Made by a program: the position numbers and the translations under genes. The notes below the pieces were generated by a model. That model was not told the DNA's origin. It saw only the letters and a program-made list of their open reading frames with translations, and did no database searches. Of a stretch of DNA of 37,382 nucleotides, positions 13,236 through 27,123 are shown one piece after another. The first letter of the stretch is position 1; each line of letters begins with the position of its first letter. Origin of the DNA: Saccoglossus kowalevskii (taxonomy: Eukaryota; Hemichordata; Enteropneusta; Harrimaniidae); NCBI RefSeq assembly GCF_000003605.2, contig NW_003106862.1, forward strand, positions 1-37,382. The letters are read 5' to 3'.

Positions 13236-14546
13236 ATGAAGTTAGACATGGCTAATTCATACAATATACCCGTGTGTTAGCTTTATGTGATGAAGGTAGA
13301 CATGGCTAATGCATACAATATACCCGTGTGTTAGCTCTATGTGATGAACGTAGACATGACTACTGCATATAATATACCCATGTGTTAGCTCTATGTGATG
13401 AACGTAGACATGACCACTGCATACAATATACCCATGTGTTAGCTTTATGTGATGAACGTAGAAATGACCACTGCATACAATATACCATGTGTTAGCTTTA
13501 TGTGATGAACGTAGACATGGCCACTGCATACAATATACCCATGTGTTAGCTCTATGTGATGAACATAGACATGGCCACTGCATACAATATACCCATGTGT
13601 TAGCTTTATGTGATGAACGTAGAAATGACCACTGCATACAATATACCATGTGTTAGCTTTATGTGATGAACGTAGACATGGCCACTGCATACAATATACC
13701 CATGTGTTAGCTCTATGTGATGAACGTAGACATGGCCACTGCATACAATATACCCATGTGTTAGCTCTATGTGATGAATGTAGACATGACCACTGCATAC
13801 AATATACCCATGTGTTAGCTTTATGTGATGAACGTAGACATGGCCACTGTACACAATATACCCATGTGTTAGCATTATGTGATGAACGTACACATGGCCA
13901 CTGCATACAATATACCCATGTGTTAGCTTTATGTGATGAACGTAGACATGGCCACTGTATACAATATACCCGTGTGTTAGCTTTATGTGATGAACGTAGA
14001 CATGACCACTGCATACAATATACCTATGTGTTAGCTCTATGTGATGAGCGTAGACATGACCACTGGATACAATATACCCATGTGTTAGCTTTATGTGATG
14101 AACGTAGACATGGCCACTGTATACAATATACCCGTGGGTTAGCTTTATGTGATGAACGTAGACATGACCACTGTATACAATATACCCATGTGTTAGCTTT
14201 ATGTGATGAGCGTAGACATGACCACTGCACACAATATACCTATGTGTTAGCTCTATGTGATGAGCGTAGACGTGACCACTGGATACAATATACCCATGTG
14301 TTAGCTTTATGCGATGAACGTAGACATGACCACTGTATACAATATACCCATGTGTTAGCTTTATGTGATGAGCGTAGACATGACCACTGCATACAATATA
14401 CCCATGTGTTAGCTTTATGTGATGAAGGTAGACATGGCTAATGCATACAATATACCCGTGTGTTAGCTCTATGTGATGAACGTAGACATGACTACTGCAT
14501 ACAATATACCCATGTGTTAGCTCTATGTGATGAACGTAGACATGAC
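12907..14546. repeat. Long duplicated block E, copy 1 (partner at the right edge)
   Basis: The block is collinear with 35743-37382 at a constant offset of 22836 bp and no net indel. Both contain the GCTAATTC marker (13251 and 36087) and two 53-bp monomers (about 13487 and 13646; 36312 and 36481). They also share a GAATGTAG monomer (about 13778 and 36614), TTAGCATTATG (about 13872), CCCGTGGGTTAG and TAGACGTGACC (about 14266). Differences noted are GAACATAG near 13563 against GAACGTAG, and CTCTATGTGATG near 14035 against CTCTAATTGATG. The partner is cut by the end of the window, so the full length is unknown. Confidence 0.9.
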
Positions 14547-16290
14547 CACTGCATACAATATACCCATGTGTAAGCTTTATGTGATGAACGTAGAAATGAC
14601 CACTGCATACAATATACATATGTGTTAGCTTTATGTGATGAACGTAGTCATGACCACTGCATACAATATACATATGTGTTAGCTTTATGTGATGAACGTA
14701 GACATGACCACTGTATACAATATACCCATGTGTTAGCTTTATGTGATGAACGTAGACATGACCACTGCATACAATACACCCATGTGTTAGCTTTATGTGA
14801 TGAGCGTAGACATGACCACTGCACACAATATACCCATGTGTTAGCTTTATGTGATGAAGTTAGACATGGCTAATTCATACAATATACCCGTGTGTTAGCT
14901 TTATGTGATGAAGGTAGACATGGCTAATGCATACAATATACCCGTGTGTTAGCTCTATGTGATGAACGTAGACATGACTACTGCATATAATATACCCATG
15001 TGTTAGCTCTATGTGATGAACGTAGACATCACCACTGCATACAATATACCCATGTGTTAGCTTTATGTGATGAACGTAGAAATGACCACTGCATACAATA
15101 TACCATGTGTTAGCTTTATGTGATGAACGTAGACATGGCCACTGCATACAATATACCCATGTGTTAGCTCTATGTGATGAACGTAGACATGGCCACTGCA
15201 TACAATATACCCATGTGTTAGCTCTATGTGATGAACGTAGACATGAACACTGCATACAATATACCCATGTGTTAGCTTTATGTGATGAACGTAGACATGG
15301 CCACTGTACACAATATACCCGTGTGTTAGCTTTATGTGATGAACGTAGACATGGCCACTGTATACAATATACCCGTGTGTTAGCTTTATGTGATGAACGT
15401 AGACATGACCACTGCATACAATATACCTATGTGTTAGCTCTATGTGATGAGCGTAGACATGACCACTGGATACAATATACCCATGTGTTAGCTTTATGTG
15501 ATGAACGTAGACATGGCCACTGTACACAATATACATATGTGTTAGCTTTATGTGATGAACGTAGACATGACCACTGCACACAATATACCCACGTGTTAGC
15601 TTTATGTGATGAGCGTAGACATGACCACTGCATACAATATACCCATGTGTTAGCTTTATGTGATGAAGGTAGACATGGCTAATGCATACAATATACCCGT
15701 GTGCTAGCTCTATGTGATGAACGTAGACATGACTACTGCATACAATATACCCATGTGTTAGCTCTATGGGATGAACGTAGTCATGACCACTGCATACAAT
15801 ATACCCATGTGTTAGCTTTATGTGATGAACGTAGAAATGACCACTGCATACAATATACCCATGTGTTAGCTTTATGTGATGAACGTAGACATGGCCACTG
15901 CATACAATATACCCATGTGTTAGCTCTATGTGATGAACGTAGACATGGCCACTGCATACAATATACCTATGTGTTAGCTCTATGTGATGAACGTAGACAT
16001 GACCACTGCATACAATATACCCATGTGTTAGCTTTATGTGATGAACGTAGACATGGCCACTGTACACAATATACCCATGTGTTAGCTTTATGTGATGAAC
16101 GTAGACATGACCACTGCATATAATATACCCATGTATTAGCTCTATGTGATGAACGTAGACATGACCACTGGATACAATATACCCATGTGTTAGCTTTATG
16201 TGATGAACGTATATATGGCCACTGTATACAATATACCCGTGTGTTAGCTTTATGTGATGAACGTAGACATGACCACTGCATACAATATAC
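14547..16290. repeat. Block with TAAGCTT, CATATG and GCTAATTC markers
   Basis: The left part (from about 14460 to 14890) holds GTGTAAGCTT (14571), TAGTCATG, CATATG monomers and the GCTAATTC marker at 14869. The same string returns at 17702-18185 (one monomer longer) and at 20023-20450 (offset 5561). From 15107 the order matches 18347 onward at 3240 bp. From about 15427 it matches 19099 onward at 3672 bp, because the later copy has eight extra monomers. A 53-bp monomer ends at about 15106. A unique monomer with GTATATATGG lies near 16210. Confidence 0.8.
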
Positions 16291-18162
16291 CTATGTGTTA
16301 GCTCTATGTGATGAGCGTAGACATGACCACTGGATACAATATACCAATGTGTTAGCTTTATGTGATGAACGTAGACATGGCCACTGTATACAATATACCC
16401 GTGTGTTAGCTTTATGTGATGAACGTAGACATGACCACTGTATACAATATACCCGTGTGTTAGCTTTATGTGATGAACGTAGACATGGCCACTGTATACA
16501 ATATACCCGTGTGTTAGCTTTATGTGATGAACGTAGACATGGCCACTGTATACAATATACCCGTGTGTTAGCTTTATGTGATGAACGTAGACATGACCAC
16601 TGCATACAATATACCCTATGTGTTAGCTTTATGTGATGAAGGTAGACATGACCACTGGATACAATATACCCATGTGTTAGCTTTATGTGATGAACGTAGA
16701 CATGACCACTGCATACAATATACCCATGTGTTAGCTCTATGTGATGAACGTAGTCATGACCACTGCATACAATATACCCATGTGTTAGCTTTATGTGATG
16801 AACGTAGAAATGACCACTGCATACAATATACCCATGTGTTAGCTTTATGTGATGAACGTAGACATGGCCACTGCATACAATATACCCATGTGTTAGCTCT
16901 ATGTGATGAACGTAGACATGGCCACTGCATACAATATACCTATGTGTTAGCTCTATGTGATGAACGTAGACATGGCCACTGCATACAATATACCCGTGTG
17001 TTAGCTTTATGTGATGAAAGTAGACATGGCTAATGCATACAATATACCCGTGTGTTAGCTCTATGTGATGAACGTAGACATGACTACTGCATATAATATA
17101 CCCATGTGTTAGCTCTATGTGATGAACGTAGACATGACCACTGCATACAATATACCCATGTGTTAGCTTTATGTGATGAACGTAGACATGGCCACTGTAC
17201 ACAATATACCCATGTGTTAGCTTTATGTGATGAACGTAGACATGACCACTGCATATAATATACCCATGTATTAGCTTTATGTGATGAACGTAGACATGAC
17301 CACTGGATACAATATACCCGTGTGTTAGCTTTATGTGATGAACGTAGACATGACCACTGTATACAATATACCCATGTGTTAGCTTTATGTGATGAGCGTA
17401 GACATGACCACTGCACACAATATACCTATGTGTTAGCTCTATGTGATGAGCGTAGACGTGACCACTGGATACAATATACCCATGTGTTAGCTTTATGTGA
17501 TGAACGTAGACATGGCCACTGTATACAATATACCCGTGTGTTAGCTTTATGTGATGAACGTAGACATGACCACTGTATACAATATACCCATGTGTTAGCT
17601 TTATGTGATGAGCGTAGACATGACCACTGCATACAATATACCCATGTGTTAGCTTTATGTGATGAAGGTAGACATGGCTAATGCATACAATATACCCGTG
17701 TGTTAGCTCTATGTGATGAACGTAGACATGACTACTGCATACAATATACCCATGTGTTAGCTCTATGTGATGAACGTAGACATGACCACTGCATACAATA
17801 TACCCATGTGTAAGCTTTATGTGATGAACGTAGAAATGACCACTGCATACAATATACATATGTGTTAGCTTTATGTGATGAACGTAGTCATGACCACTGT
17901 ATACAATATACCCATGTGTTAGCTTTATGTGATGAACGTAGACATGACCACTGCATACAATATACATATGTGTTAGCTTTATGTGATGAACGTAGACATG
18001 ACCACTGTATACAATATACCCATGTGTTAGCTTTATGTGATGAACGTAGACATGACCACTGCATACAATACACCCATGTGTTAGCTTTATGTGATGAGCG
18101 TAGACATGACCACTGCACACAATATACCCATGTGTTAGCTTTATGTGATGAAGTTAGACATG
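16291..18162. repeat. Mosaic block, left neighbour of the 18163 GCTAATTC marker
   Basis: This is a mosaic of CCCGTG monomers (16380-16570), TAGTCATG and TAGAAATG monomers (about 16750-16810), and the TAGACGTGACC string (17455) shared with 14266, 29708 and 30248. The final part, 17702-18162, matches 14462-14868. A +1 base in ATACCCTATG near 16615 shifts the register and ends the 609-codon minus-strand frame in its usual reading. The string 17322-17681 matches 30115-30474 almost exactly. Confidence 0.75.
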
Positions 18163-20429
18163 GCTAATTCATACAATATACCCGTGTGTTAGCTTTATGT
18201 GATGAAGGTAGACATGGCTAATGCATACAATATACCCGTGTGTTAGCTCTATGTAATGAACGTAGACATGACTACTGCATATAATATACCCATGTGTTAG
18301 CTCTATGTGATGAACGTAGACATCACCACTGCATACAATATACCATGTGTTAGCTTTATGTGATGAACGTAGACATGGCCACTGCATACAATATACCCAT
18401 GTGTTAGCTCTATGTGATGAACGTAGACATGGCCACTGCATACAATATACCCATGTGTTAGCTCTATGTGATGAACGTAGACATGACCACTGCATACAAT
18501 ATACCCATGTGTTAGCTTTATGTGATGAACGTAGACATGGCCACTGTACACAATATACCCATGTGTTAGCTTTATGTGATGAACGTACACATGGCCACTG
18601 CATGCAATATACCCATGTGTTAGCTTTATGTGATGAACGTAGACATGGCCACTGTATACAATATACCCGTGTGTTAGCTTTATGTGATGAACGTAGACAT
18701 GGCCACTGTATACAATATACCCGTGTGTTAGCTTTATATGATGAACGTAGACATGACCACTGCATACAATATACCTATGTGTTAGCTCTATGTGATGAGC
18801 GTAGACATGACCACTGGATACAATATACCAATGTGTTAGCTTTATGTGATGAACGTAGACATGGCCACTGTATACAATATACCCGTGTGTTAGCTTTATG
18901 TGATGAACGTAGACATGACCACTGTATACAATATACCCGTGTGTTAGCTTTATGTGATGAACGTAGACATGGCCACTGTATACAATATACCCGTGTGTTA
19001 GCTTTATGTGATGAACGTAGACATGGCCACTGTATACAATATACCTGTGTGTTAGCTTTATGTGATGAACGTAGACATGACCACTGCATACAATATACCT
19101 ATGTGTTAGCTCTATGTGATGAGCGTAGACATGACCACTGGATACAATATACCCATGTGTTAGCTTTATGTGATGAACGTAGACATGGCCACTGTACACA
19201 ATATACATATGTGTTAGCTTTATGTGATGAACGTAGACATGACCACTGCACACAATATACCCACGTGTTAGCTTTATGTGATGAGCGTAGACATGACCAC
19301 TGCATACAATATACCCATGTGTTAGCTTTATGTGATGAAGGTAGACATCGCTAATGCATACAATATACCCGTGTGCTAGCTCTATGTGATGAACGTAGAC
19401 ATGACTACTGCATACAATATACCCATGTGTTAGCTCTATGTGATGAACGTAGTCATGACCACTGCATACAATATACCCATGTGTTAGCTTTATGTGATGA
19501 ACGTAGAAATGACCACTGCATACAATATACCCATGTGTTAGCTTTATGTGATGAACGTAGACATGGCCACTGCATACAATATACCCATGTGTTAGCTCTA
19601 TGTGATGAACGTAGACATGACCACTGTATACAATATACCCATGTGTTAGCTTTATGTGATGAACGTAGACATGACCACTGTATACAATATACCCATGTGT
19701 TAGCTTTATGTGATGAGCGTAGACATGACCACTGCATACAATATACCCATGTGTTAGCTCTATGTGATGAACGTAGACATGACCACTGGATACAATATAC
19801 CCATGTGTTAGCTTTATGTGATGAACGTAGACATGGCCACTGTATACAATATACCCGTGTGTTAGCTTTATGTGATGAACGTAGACATGACCACTGTATA
19901 CAATATACCCATGTGTTAGCTTTATGTGATGAGCGTAGACATGACCACTGCATACAATATACCCATGTGTTAGCTTTATGTGATGAAGGTAGACATGGCT
20001 AATGCATACAATATACCCGTGTGTTAGCTCTATGTGATGAACGTAGACATGACTACTGCATACAATATACCCATGTGTTAGCTCTATGTGATGAACGTAG
20101 ACATGACCACTGCATACAATATACCCATGTGTAAGCTTTATGTGATGAACGTAGAAATGACCACTGCATACAATATACATATGTGTTAGCTTTATGTGAT
20201 GAACGTAGTCATGACCACTGCATACAATATACATATGTGTTAGCTTTATGTGATGAACGTAGACATGACCACTGTATACAATATACCCATGTGTTAGCTT
20301 TATGTGATGAACGTAGACATGACCACTGCATACAATACACCCATGTGTTAGCTTTATGTGATGAGCGTAGACATGACCACTGCACACAATATACCCATGT
20401 GTTAGCTTTATGTGATGAAGTTAGACATG
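18163..20429. repeat. Second and longer version of the 14869 block
   Basis: Starts at the GCTAATTC marker and follows 14869-16000, but with one TAGAAATG monomer lost next to CATCACCAC (about 18323) and eight monomers gained between about 18590 and 19020. The gained part matches block D and the string at 33490-33700 (TACACATGG, two CCCGTG monomers, then CTTTATATG). Its end, 20023-20429, again holds TAAGCTT (20132), TAGTCATG and CATATG monomers. Confidence 0.78.
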
Positions 20430-21190
20430 GCTAATTCATACAATATACCCGTGTGTTAGCTTTATGTGATGAAGGTAGACATGGCTAATGCATACAATAT
20501 ACCCGTGTGTTAGCTCTATGTGATGAACGTAGACATGACTACTGCATATAATATACCCATGTGTTAGCTCTATGTGATGAACGTAGACATGACCACTGCA
20601 TACAATATACCAATGTGTTAGCTTTATGTGATGAACGTAGAAATGACCACTGCATACAATATACCATGTGTTAGCTTTATGTGATGAACGTAGACATGGC
20701 CACTGCATACAATATACCCATGTGTTAGCTCTATGTGATGAACGTAGACATGGCCACTGCATACAATATACCCATGTGTTAGCTTTATGTGATGAACGTA
20801 GACATGGCCACTGCATACAATATACCCATGTGCTAGCTTTATATGATGAACGTAGACATGGCCACTGAATACAATATACACGTGTGTTAGCTCTATGTGA
20901 TGAGCGTAGACATGGCCACTGTATACAATATACCCATGTGTTAGCTTTATGTGATGAACCTAGACATGGTCACTGTATACAATATACCCGTGTGTTAGCT
21001 CTATGTGATGAGCGTAGACATGGCCACTGCATACAATATACCCATGTGTTAGCTTTATGTGATGAACGTAGACATGGCCACTGCATACAATATACCCATG
21101 TTTTAGCTTTACGTGATGAACATAGACATGGCCACTGCATACAATATACCCATGTGTTAGCTTTAAGTGATGAACGTAGACATGACCACT
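20430..21190. repeat. Three-copy block F, copy 1 (about 0.75 kb)
   Basis: The order is GCTAATTC, GCTAATGC, GACTAC, GACC, TAGAAATG, the 53-bp monomer, GGCC monomers, GCTAGCTTTATATG, TGAATACAATATACACG, GAGCG, CATGGTCAC, CATGTTTTAG with TTACGTG, then TTAAGTG. It is repeated at 27124 (offset 6694) and 34198 (a further 7074, or 131 x 54). A partial fourth copy is present at about 660-1190. The copy here has GAACCTAGAC at about 20958, as in the partial copy at 980, whereas the other two have GAACGTAGAC. Confidence 0.88.
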
Positions 21191-23040
21191 GCATACAATA
21201 TACCCATGTGTTAGCTTTATGTGATGAACGTAGACATGGCTAATGCATACAATATACCCGTGTGCTAGCTCTATGTGATGAACGTAGACATGACTACTGC
21301 ATACAATATACCCATGTGTTAGCTCTATGTGATGAACGTAGTCATGACCACTGCATACAATATACCCATGTGTTAGCTTTATGTGATGAACGTAGAAATG
21401 ACCACTGCATACAATATACCCATGTGTTAGCTTTATGTGATGAACGTAGACATGGCCACTGCATACAATATACACATGTGTTAGCTCTATGTGATGAACG
21501 TAGACATGGCCACTGCATACAATATACCTATGTGTTAGCTCTATGTGATGAACGTAGACATGACCACTGCATACAATATACCCATGTGTTAGCTTTATGT
21601 GATGAACGTAGACATGGCCACTGTACACAATATACCCATGTGTTAGCTTTATGTGATGAACGTAGACATGACCACTGCATATAATATACCCATGTATTAG
21701 CTCTATGTGATGAACGTAGACATGACCACTGGATACAATATACCCATGTGTTAGCTTTATGTGATGAACGTAGACATGACCACTGCATACAATATACCCA
21801 TGTGTTAGCTCGATGTGATGAAGGTAGACATGACCACTGCATACAATATACCCATGTGTTAGCTCGATGTGATGAACGTAGACATGGCCACTGTACACAA
21901 TATACCCATGTGTTAGCTTTATGTGATGAAGGTAGACATGGCTAATGCATACAATATACCCGTGTGCTAGCTCTATGTGATGAACGTAGACATGACTACT
22001 GCATACAATATACCCATGTGTTAGCTCTATGTGATGAACGTAGTCATGACCACTGCATACAATATACCCATGTGTTAGCTTTATGTGATGAACGTAGAAA
22101 TGACCACTGCATACAATATACCCATGTGTTAGCTTTATGTGATGAACGTAGACATGGCCACTGCATACAATATACCCATGTGTTAGCTCTATGTGATGAA
22201 CGTAGACATGGCCACTGCATACAATATACCTATGTGTTAGCTCTATGTGATGAACGTAGACATGACCACTGCACACAATATACCCACGTGTTAGCTTTAT
22301 GTGATGAGCGTAGACATGACCACTGCATACAATATACCCATGTGTTAGCTTTATGTGATGAAGGTAGACATGGCTAATGCATACAATATACCCGTGTGCT
22401 AGCTCTATGTGATGAACGTAGACATGACTACTGCATACAATATACCCATGTGTTAGCTCTATGTGATGAACGTAGTCATGACCACTGCATACAATATACC
22501 CATGTGTTAGCTTTATGTGATGAACGTAGACATGGCCACTGCATACAATATACACATGTGTTAGCTCTATGTGATGAACGTAGACATGGCCACTGCATAC
22601 AATATACCTATGTGTTAGCTCTATGTGATGAACGTAGACATGACCACTGCATACAATATACCCATGTGTTAGCTTTATGTGATGAACGTAGACATGGCCA
22701 CTGTACACAATATACCCATGTGTTAGCTTTATGTGATGAACGTAGACATGACCACTGCATATAATATACCCATGTATTAGCTCTATGTGATGAACGTAGA
22801 CATGACCACTGGATACAATATACCCATGTGTTAGCTTTATGTGATGAACGTAGACATGACCACTGCATACAATATACCCATGTGTTAGCTCGATGTGATG
22901 AAGGTAGACATGACCACTGCATACAATATACCCATGTGTTAGCTCGATGTGATGAACGTAGACATGGCCACTGTACACAATATACCCATGTGTTAGCTTT
23001 ATGTGATGAACGTAGACATGACCACTGCATACAATATACA
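21191..23040. repeat. Nested duplication of 21, 20, 13 and 8 monomers
   Basis: The start string CCCGTGTGCTAGCTC followed by GACTAC and TAGTCATG occurs at 21262, 21964 and 22396. These are 702 bp (13 monomers) and 432 bp (8 monomers) apart. The string 21262-21945 returns at 22396-23025. Its offset begins at 1134 bp and becomes 1080 bp because the TAGAAATG monomer is missing from the second version. Shared markers are CATATAATATACCCATGTATTAG and the two CTCGATG monomers (about 21810 and 21865; 22890 and 22945). The pattern looks like two successive unequal exchanges plus a one-monomer loss. Confidence 0.85.
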
Positions 23041-25085
23041 TATGTGTTAGCTTTATGTGATGAACGTAGACATGACCACTGTATACAATATACCCATGTG
23101 TTAGCTTTATGTGATGAACGTAGACATGACCACTGCATACAATACACCCATGTGTTAGCTCTATGTGATGAACGTAGACATGGCCACTGCATACAATATA
23201 CCCGTGTGTTAGCTTTATGTGATGAAGGTAGACATGGCTAATGCATACAATATACCCGTGTGTTAGCTCTATGTGATGAACGTAGACATGACTACTGCAT
23301 ATAATATACCCATGTGTTAGCTCTATGTGATGAACGTAGACATGACCACTGCATACAATATACCCATGTGTTAGCTTTATGTGATGAACGTAGAAATGAC
23401 CACTGCATACAATATACCATGTGTTAGCTTTATGTGATGAACGTAGACATGGCCACTGCATACAATATACCCATGTGTTAGCTCTATGTGATGAACGTAG
23501 AAATGGCCACTGCATACAATATACCCATGTGTTAGCTCTATGTGATGAACGTAGACATGACCACTGCATACAATATACCCATGTGTTAGCTTTATGTGAT
23601 GAACGTAGACATGGCCACTGTACACAATATACCCATGTGTTAGCTTTATGTGATGAACGTAGACATGGCCACTGCATGCAATATACCCATGTGTTAGCTT
23701 TATGTGATGAACGTAGACATGGCCTCTGTATACAATATACCCGTGTGTTAGCTTTATGTGATGAACGTAGACATGGCCACTGTATACAATATACCCGTGT
23801 GTTAGCTTTATGTGATGAACGTAGACATGACCACTGCATACAATATACCTATGTGTTAGCTCTATGTGATGAGCGTAGACATGACCACTGGATACAATAT
23901 ACCCATGTGTTAGCTTTATGTGATGAACGTAGACATGGCCACTGTATACAATATACCCGTGTGTTAGCTTTATGTGATGAACGTAGACATGACCACTGTA
24001 TACAATATACCCGTGTGTTAGCTTTATGTGATGAACGTAGACATGGCCACTGTATACAATATACCCGTGTGTTAGCTTTATGTGATGAACGTAGACATGG
24101 CCACTGTATACAATATACCCGTGTGTTAGCTTTATGTGATGAACGTAGACATGACCACTGCATACAATATACCTATGTGTTAGCTCTATGTGATGAGCGT
24201 AGACATGACCACTGGATACAATATACCCATGTGTTAGCTTTATGTGATGAGCGTAGACATGACCACTGCATACAATATACCCATGTGTTAGCTTTATGTG
24301 ATGAAGGTAGACATGGCTAATGCATACAATATACCCGTGTGCTAGCTCTATGTGATGAACGTAGACATGACTACTGCATACAATATACCCATGTGTTAGC
24401 TCTATGTGATGAACGTAGACATGACCACTGCATACAATATACCCATGTGTTAGCTTTATGTGATGAACGTAGAAATGACCACTGCATACAATATACCCAT
24501 GTGTTAGCTTTATGTGATGAACGTAGACTTGGCCACTGCATACAATATACCCATGTGTTAGCTCTATGTGATGAACGTAGACATGGCCACTGTATACAAT
24601 ATACCTATGTGTTAGCTCTATGTGATGAACGTAGACATGACCACTGCATACAATATACCCATGTGTTAGCTTTATGTGATGAACGTAGACATGGCCACTG
24701 TACACAATATACCCATGTGTTAGCTTTATGTGATGAACGTAGACATGACCACTGCATACAATATACCCATGTATTAGCTCTATGTGATGAACGTAGACAT
24801 GACCACTGGATACAATATACCTATGTGTTAGCTTTATGTGATGAACGTACACATGACCACTGCATACAATATACCCATGTGTTAGCTTTATGTGATGAAC
24901 GTAGACATGGCCACTGTATGCAATATACCCGTGTGTTAGCTTTATGTGATGAACGTAGACATGACCACTGCATACAATATACCTATGTGTTAGCTCTATG
25001 TGATGAGCGTAGACATGACCAATGCATGCAATATACCCATGTGTTAGCTCGATGTGATGAATGTAGACATGGCCACTGTACATAA
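22814..25085. repeat. Long duplicated block D, copy 2
   Basis: Collinear partner of 9590-11860. Substitutions private to this copy include GTAGAAATGGCC (about 23500), GGCCTCTG (about 23722), TAGACTTGG (about 24526), CTGTATGCAATA (about 24917) and TGTACATAATA (about 25080). The left edge overlaps the end of the nested duplication, which means block D was copied after, or together with, the second arm of that structure. Confidence 0.88.
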
Positions 25086-25958
25086 TATACCCATGTGTTA
25101 GCTTTATGTGATGAACGTAGACATGGCCACTGCATACAATATACCCATGTGTTAGCTTTATGTGATGAACGAAGACATGGCCACTGCATACAATATACCC
25201 ATGTGCTAGCTTTATGTGATGAACGTAGACATGGCCACTGAATACAATATACACGTGTGTTAGCTCTATGTGATAAGCGTAGACATGGCCACTGTATACA
25301 ATATACCCATGTGTTAGCTTTATGTGATGAACGTAGACATGGCCACTGTATACAATATACCCGTGTGTTAGCTCTATGTGATGAGCGTAGACATGGCCAC
25401 TGCATACAATATACCCATGTGTTAGCTTTATGTGATGAACGAAGACATGGCCACTGCATACAATATACCCATGTGTTAGCTTTACGTGATGAACATAGAC
25501 ATGGCCACTGCATACAATATACCCATGTGTTAGCTTTAAGTGATGAACGTAGACATGGCCAATGCATATAATATACCCATGTGTTAGCTTTATGTGATGA
25601 ACGTAGACATGGCCAATGCATGCAATATACCCATGTGTTAGCTCGATGTGATGAAGGTAGACATGGCCACTGCATACAATATACCCATGTGTTAGCTCTA
25701 TGTGATGAACGTAGACATGACTACTGCATACAATATACCCATGTGCTAGCTTTATGTGATGAACGTAGACATGGCCACTGTATACAATATACCCGTGTGT
25801 TAGCTTTATGTGATGAACGTAGACATGGCCACTGTACACAATATACCCATGTGTTAGCTTTACGTGATGAACATAGACATGGCCACTGCATACAATATAC
25901 CCATGTGTTAGCTTTAAGTGATGAACGTAGACATAGCCAATGCATATAATATACCCAT
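25086..25958. repeat. Mosaic of HOR B and HOR A monomers
   Basis: The left part (about 25200-25380) matches the end of the HOR B unit (GCTAGC, TGAATACAATATACACG, GATAAGCG). The middle (25380-25735) matches HOR A (TTACGTG, TTAAGTG, CCAATGCATGC, CTCGATG with GAAGG, GACTAC). At about 25735 it jumps back to a GCTAGC monomer, the same jump as at about 530. At about 25858 it returns to TTACGTG. Two monomers carry GAACGAAGAC (about 25170 and 25440), a variant I see only here. Confidence 0.78.
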
Positions 25959-27123
25959 GTGTTAGCTTTATGTGATGAACGTAGACATGGCCAATGCATG
26001 CAATATACCCATGTGTTAGCTCGATGTGATGAAGGTAGACATGGCAACTGCATACAATATACCCACGTGTTAGCTCTATGTGATGAACGTAGACATGACT
26101 ACTGCATACAATATACCCATGTGTTAGCTCTATGTGATGAACGTAGACATGACCACTGCATACAATATACCCATGTGTTAGCTTTATGTGATGAACATAG
26201 ACATGGCCACTGCATACAATATACCCATGTGTTAGCTTTATGTGATGAACGTAGACATGGCCACTGCATACAATATACCCATGTGTTAGCTTTATGTGAT
26301 GAACGTAGACATGGCCACTGCATACAATATACCCATGTGTTAGCTTTATGTGATGAACGTAGACATGGCCAATGCATATAATATATCCATGTGTTAGCTT
26401 TATGTGATGAACGTAGACATGGCCAATGCATACAATATACCCATGTGTTAGCTCTATGTGATGAACGTAGACATGACTACTGCATACAATATACCCATGT
26501 GTTAGCTCTATGTGATGAACGTAGACATGACCACTGCATACAATATACCCATGTGTTAGCTTTATGTGATGAACGTAGAAATGACCACTGCATACAATAT
26601 ACCCGTGTGTTAGCTTTATGTGATGAACGTAGACATGGCCACTGTATACAATATACCCGTGTGTTAGCTTTATGTGATGAACGTAGACATGGCCACTGTA
26701 TACAATATACCCGTGTGTTAGCTTTATGTGATGAACGTAGACATGACCACTGCATACAATATACCTATGTGTTAGCTCTATGTGATGAGCGTAGACATGA
26801 CCACTGGATACAATATACCCATGTGTTAGCTTTATATGATGAACGTAGACATGGCCACTGTACACAATATACATATGTGTTAGCTTTATGTGATGAACGT
26901 AGACATGACCACTGTATACAATATACCCATGTGTTAGCTTTATGTGATGAACGTAGACATGACCACTGGATACAATATACATATGTGTTAGCTTTATGTG
27001 ATGAACGTATACATGACCACTGCATACAATACACCCATGTCTTAGCTTTATGTGATGAGCGTAGACATGACCACTGCACACAGTATACCCATGTGTTAGC
27101 TTTATGTGATGAAGTTAGACATG
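25959..27123. repeat. Single HOR A fragment joined to the HOR C string
   Basis: The first part repeats the order of 2364-3130: CCAATGCATGC, CTCGATG, GGCAACTGC, CCCACGTG, GACTAC, GGCC run, ATATATCCATG, TAGAAATG, CCCGTG run. The second part joins the CATATG, GGATA and TGCACACAGTATAC (about 27075) string of HOR C. The segment 26391-27123 matches 35354-36086 at a constant offset of 8963 bp. One substitution marking this lineage is CGTATACATGACC (about 27008), shared with about 29167. Confidence 0.85.
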
